Shown here: positions 60,793 to 64,000 of the stretch, one piece after another
How positions within the stretch are numbered: position 1 is the stretch's first letter
How the letters are laid out: each line of letters begins with the position of its first letter
Translations under genes and position numbers: made by a program
Assembly: GCF_013376455.1 (NCBI RefSeq)
Contig: NZ_CP045504.1
Coordinates: 3,741,001-3,805,000 of the forward strand
Source of the DNA: Desulfolutivibrio sulfodismutans DSM 3696
GTDB taxonomy: Bacteria > Desulfobacterota > Desulfovibrionia > Desulfovibrionales > Desulfovibrionaceae
DNA length: 64,000 nucleotides
Direction: 5' to 3'
The notes under the pieces: generated by a model
The model's database searches: none
The model's input: the letters and a program-made list of their open reading frames with translations, nothing else
What the model was told of the DNA's origin: nothing

Positions 60793-62538
60793 TTACCCGA
60801 CGGCCGGGTTTTCCGCGATCATCCCGGTCTCCAGCCTCCAGGCCGGGGCGCCGCCTGTCGGCACGAATCTGGCTACCCGATGATGGAAGGCTGCAAGGGC
60901 AGGGCGGTGGGAGATGCTCAAAATGGCTGTCTCCGGCAGGCGGGTGACAAGCAGGCTGTACAGGGCCTTCTCGGAGGTCTCGTCAAGGGCCGAGGTGGCT
61001 TCGTCGCAAAACAGCCATCGCGGCGCGATCAGCAGCGCCCGCGCGAAACTCAGGCGCTGCTGTTCGCCGACGGAAAGCGTCTGGTCCCAGTGGCGTTCTT
61101 CGTCCAGGAGGCTTGTCAGGTGGGACAGGCCGCAGTCGGTGAGCGCCGCCGCGATCGTTTCCGGGCCATGGCGGTCTGCTGCGTCCGGATAGGCTGCGGC
61201 GTCGGCCAGGGTGGTGATCGGGAGGTAGGGCTTTTGGGGCAAGAAGAGAATCCGTTCGTTTTCAGGCATGACGAGACGGCCCCCGGCAAAGGGCCAAAGA
61301 CCGCCGAGGGCCCGAAACAGGGTGGATTTGCCACAACCTGACGGCCCGGTGAGCATGACCCGTTCCCCGGGAGACAGGGTGAATGAAGTCCCGGAAAGCA
61401 GTGTGCCATCGTGAGGCAGAGACAACCGCAGGTCGTGGAGGTGCATGCCCGTCGCGGCGGGGTCGTGTTCGCGGTCGAGCCCCTCGCCCCGCCGTGCGGC
61501 AAGGTTCTCCAACGCCGCCTCAAAGCCGGTCAGGCGGTCCACCGTGGCTTTCCACGCCGCGAGTCGCGTGTATGCGTCGATGAACCAGGACAGCGCGGAC
61601 TGGACATGGCCAAAGGCCGAGGCGGTCTGCATGAGGCCGCCAAGCTGGATGCTTCCGGAAAAATAGAGCGGCGAGGCGACGAGAAAAGGGAAGATGACGG
61701 CTGCCTGGGAATAGCCTGCGGAAAACCAGGTCAGACGTTTCTGGCGTCGCATGATGTCCCACCAGTTCATCACCACGTTGCGGAAACGGAAGGACAGCTC
61801 GTCGGCCTCCTGCTTTTCGCCGCCGTAGAGTCCGATGGCCTCGGCGTTCTCTCGTACCCGCACCAGGTTGAAACGGTAATCGGCCTCGTAGCGTTGCTGG
61901 AGAAAGTTGAGCCTGATCAGCGGGCGGCCGATGTAATGCGTCAGGAGCGACCCCGCTCCGGCGTAGAGCAGGGCGGCCCACAGCATGGACCCCGGGATGG
62001 GCAGGTTCAGAAGATGGATGTCGCCCGAGAGGTTCCACAGGATTACGGAAAAGGAAGCCAGCGACACCACGGATTCGATAAATCCCAGGGACAGGGAAAG
62101 GGTTTGCTCCACAAATTGCCCGATGTCCTCGCTGATGCGTTGGTCGGGGTTGTCGGTCAGACCGTTTTCAAACCGGAGCCGGTAGGCGTTATGCGGGGTG
62201 AGCCAGCGGTGCGTACAGCGTTCGGTCAGCCAACGCCTCCAGCGAATTTGAAGCATCTGGCGCAGATAGATCTGGTAGACGGCCACGATGATGAATATGA
62301 CGGCCAGGATTGTAAATCTTCCCAGGAGTCTGAAAAAGGCGGCCACATCTTTTTCCTGCAGCGACGTATAAAAGAGGTTGTTCCATTCGTTGAAGAGCAC
62401 GTTGAGATAGACGATGCCCAGGCTCATGCCGATAATGGCGACGAGGAGCAAGCCGGATTTGAGCTTTTCCTCGCTCTTCCAATAGGGCTTTGTGAGTTTC
62501 CACAGGTCGTGGAGAAAGCGCCTTTTGGCTGCGGACAT
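60793..62538 (-). CDS. ABC transporter, fused permease/ATPase (SbmA/BacA-YddA type)
   Basis: A 581-residue half-transporter. The membrane part has five to six helices starting KLKSGLLLVAIIGMSLGIVY and the family motif NPDQRISEDIGQFVEQTLSL. The ATPase has the Walker A GPSGCGKSTLFRAL, signature LSVGEQQRLSFARALL and Walker B WLFCDEATSALDE with the H-loop SISHRP. This build is that of the peroxisomal-type ABCD and bacterial YddA/SbmA-related exporters. Substrate unknown. ATG 62538 has AGGAG upstream; 26 extra in-frame residues further up are unsupported. Confidence 0.93.
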   Translation of the reverse strand: MSAAKRRFLHDLWKLTKPYWKSEEKLKSGLLLVAIIGMSLGIVYLNVLFNEWNNLFYTSLQEKDVAAFFRLLGRFTILAVIFIIVAVYQIYLRQMLQIRWRRWLTERCTHRWLTPHNAYRLRFENGLTDNPDQRISEDIGQFVEQTLSLSLGFIESVVSLASFSVILWNLSGDIHLLNLPIPGSMLWAALLYAGAGSLLTHYIGRPLIRLNFLQQRYEADYRFNLVRVRENAEAIGLYGGEKQEADELSFRFRNVVMNWWDIMRRQKRLTWFSAGYSQAAVIFPFLVASPLYFSGSIQLGGLMQTASAFGHVQSALSWFIDAYTRLAAWKATVDRLTGFEAALENLAARRGEGLDREHDPAATGMHLHDLRLSLPHDGTLLSGTSFTLSPGERVMLTGPSGCGKSTLFRALGGLWPFAGGRLVMPENERILFLPQKPYLPITTLADAAAYPDAADRHGPETIAAALTDCGLSHLTSLLDEERHWDQTLSVGEQQRLSFARALLIAPRWLFCDEATSALDETSEKALYSLLVTRLPETAILSISHRPALAAFHHRVARFVPTGGAPAWRLETGMIAENPAVG

Positions 62539-62690
62539 GAGGGCACTCCTGTTCGGGGTATGGGGTTGCGGCGATTTGGGCGCCTCTCCTTTAGTCATTC
62601 GGCGGGTTGGACGCAACCTCCCCCTTGTGATCCTGATCCCGGCATGGGCATGGTTCGCGCCGCCTGGGGCCGCCCAGGGCCGTCCGGGAT

Positions 62691-63500
62691 GTGCGCGTGG
62701 TGCATGAACTGCCTCGCCGCATTCGCCTCAAAGGCGGATTGTTCCGGCATCCCCGGCTCAACACCGATCACCTCGAGGCCCATCTCGCCTCGTTGCCCGG
62801 GGTCGACCGGGTACGGGCCAATCCCTACGCCGGTTCGCTTGTCGTCCGGCATGACGGCCTGCCGGGGCGCACGGGCGACATCCTGGCCGCCCTGGGGGCG
62901 CTTCCCCCGGTGGTGTTCGTCAAGGGACCGGCCAGGCCGCGCGAGATCAGCCGGATGGATATCGGGCTGCACCTGCTCGCGGCGGTCGCCAGTTTTGCCG
63001 TGCCGCCCGTGGTGCGGCTGGTCCTGGCTGTCCTGGTCGGACTGCCGGTGGTCGTGGACGGGGTCAAAAATCTTCTGTCCCGGGGAGTTACGGCCAAATC
63101 CCTCGACGCGGCGAGCGTGGGGCTGTGCCTTGCGGTGGGCAATTCCCCGTCCGTGTGCGCCATCGCCCTGATGCGCATTTTCGGCGACTACCTCAAGCAG
63201 ACCAACGACAAACGTTCCAACGATCTGCTCCACAGTCTGCTGCGCCTGAAGCAGCAGGCCGTGTGGGTCGAGCGGGAAGGCGTGGAGATCGAGGTTGCCC
63301 CGGGCGATGTGGCGGTGGGCGACGTGGTCGTCTGCGGGCCGGGAGAACTGGTCGCCGTTGACGGGGAGGTGCTGGCGGGCGCCGCGCTGGTCGACAAGAG
63401 CATGATCACCGGCGAATCCATCCCCGTCAGCCTGGAAAAAGGCGATGAGGTGATTTCCGGTTCGGTGGTGGAGAGCGGCTCGTACCGCGCGCAATGCCCG
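62691..63500 (+). pseudogene. Truncated heavy-metal P-type ATPase (N-terminal part and A domain only)
   Basis: About 270 residues match a P1B-type ATPase. An HMA-like start (VVHELPRRIRLKGGLF) is followed by membrane helices (IGLHLLAAVASFAVPPVVRL) and the actuator domain with MITGESIPVSLEKGDEVISG. Homology stops at about 63495, next to the hemC stop at 63504; the phosphorylation motif DKTGT and the nucleotide domain are missing. The frame runs open to 63965 but there it is antisense to hemC and meaningless. The start is a GTG at 62691. It may be a remnant left by a deletion, or a joining error in the assembly. Confidence 0.75.
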
Positions 63501-63503
63501 AGT

Positions 63504-64000
63504 CTACGCCCGTTGCCCGGCGTACAGCTCGTCCAAAATTGCTTTGCCGCCCCGGGCCAGGACCGTGGCCGCCACCCGGCGTCCCAGGGCCTCGGCCTCG
63601 TTCCGGGGGCCCGTGGCCGTCTCGCGCACCACGCGCTCTCCGGCCACGTCCGAGACCATGCCTGTAAGCGTCACGGCGTCGCCGTCGATGACCGCCCAGG
63701 CCGAGATCGGCACCTGGCAGCCGCCGTCCAGGCCGCACAGAAACCCGCGTTCGGCGAAGACCGCGTCGCGGGTGTCCGGATGGTCCAGAAAGGCCACCAG
63801 CCCGGCGGTTTCCGCATCGCCTACCCGGTATTCGATGCCAAGCGCGCCCTGCCCGGCGGCAGGCAGAAAATCCGGCGGCGTCAGAGGGACGCGTCCCGGC
63901 GCGGACAGCCCCAGGCGGTTCAGGCCCGCCCCGGCCACGATGATGGCCGCGAATTCCCCGCTTAAAAGCTTGCCCACCCGGGTGTCCAGGTTGCCGCGCA
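63504..64000 (-). CDS. hemC: Hydroxymethylbilane synthase, C-terminal part
   Basis: The C-terminal about 165 residues of porphobilinogen deaminase, which builds the linear tetrapyrrole from porphobilinogen; the N-terminal part lies beyond the window. Visible landmarks are RGNLDTRVGKLLSGEFAAII at the right edge, GLNRLGLS, LPAAGQGALGIEYR and the dipyrromethane-cofactor loop ERGFLCGLDGGCQVPISAWA with the cofactor cysteine. The frame is intact to the TAG. It is directly adjacent to the broken P-type ATPase gene. Confidence 0.95.
   Translation of the reverse strand, partial: RGNLDTRVGKLLSGEFAAIIVAGAGLNRLGLSAPGRVPLTPPDFLPAAGQGALGIEYRVGDAETAGLVAFLDHPDTRDAVFAERGFLCGLDGGCQVPISAWAVIDGDAVTLTGMVSDVAGERVVRETATGPRNEAEALGRRVAATVLARGGKAILDELYAGQRA

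Noticed and set aside
62691..63965. A full 424-codon ATPase gene
   Set aside because: Only the first 270 codons are ATPase-like; the rest is the reverse strand of hemC.

Overview
This is a GC-rich bacterial chromosome segment that reads as a sulfate-reducing member of the Desulfovibrionaceae. The evidence is a lipoprotein NrfA with membrane NrfH, a TunR-type integrase/TOBE regulator, a selenocysteine peroxiredoxin, a persulfide dioxygenase/rhodanese protein, a small DUF1844 protein before argC, and many Desulfovibrio-like lipoproteins. No rRNA, tRNA, CRISPR array, prophage or intact insertion sequence was seen. The organism assignment is inference from gene content, not from a marker gene.

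Layout. 1-2.5 kb: tail of a Fur/PerR-type regulator, a BMP-family binding protein, a 10-bp tandem repeat and a hexapeptide acyltransferase. 2.4-8 kb (minus): a kinase-like protein, a small secreted Cys-tailed protein, a carbamoyltransferase with its usual small membrane partners (DUF5989 and SxtJ), and a DUF3859 lipoprotein. 8-10.7 kb (minus): overlapping genes for a ParB-like protein, a spore-photoproduct-lyase-like radical SAM enzyme and an unknown protein. 10.8-13.1 kb: a divergent elongation factor G with its own promoter and terminator. 13.4-14.7 kb: a MarR regulator with a palindromic operator, then an AT-rich stretch. 14.7-20.2 kb: a compact chemotaxis operon (MCP, CheW, STAS, CheA, CheY).

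20-35.6 kb: an ADP-forming acyl-CoA synthetase/GNAT fusion, an NfeD/SPFH pair, a Fic protein, pyruvate kinase, argC, a phenylacetate-CoA-ligase-like enzyme, a HEPN/nucleotidyltransferase pair, a DMT transporter and nrfHA. 36-41 kb: a CBS protein and an HPP membrane protein that may belong with nitrite metabolism, an unknown protein, an MBL/rhodanese persulfide enzyme and a Cys peroxiredoxin. 41.1-43.1 kb: the selenocysteine peroxiredoxin with a visible SECIS hairpin, then a hicAB toxin-antitoxin pair. 43.2-53 kb: a SWIM/SNF2 helicase, a peptide-type binding lipoprotein, a Rel/Spo (p)ppGpp enzyme, a TPR protein and a universal stress protein. 53.1-55.4 kb: TunR divergent from a TSUP transporter, with paired 21-bp-spaced sites at the TSUP promoter. 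56-64 kb: a glycosyltransferase, phosphofructokinase, cobT, a PilZ protein, an SbmA/YddA-like ABC exporter, a truncated P-type ATPase and the end of hemC.

The strongest point of biological interest is the oxidative and sulfur stress block at 38.7-42.3 kb, where UGA replaces the peroxidatic cysteine codon of a peroxiredoxin. Other points are the TunR/TSUP regulatory pair, the carbamoyltransferase cluster with a pseudokinase-like neighbour, and several families of intergenic hairpin repeats.
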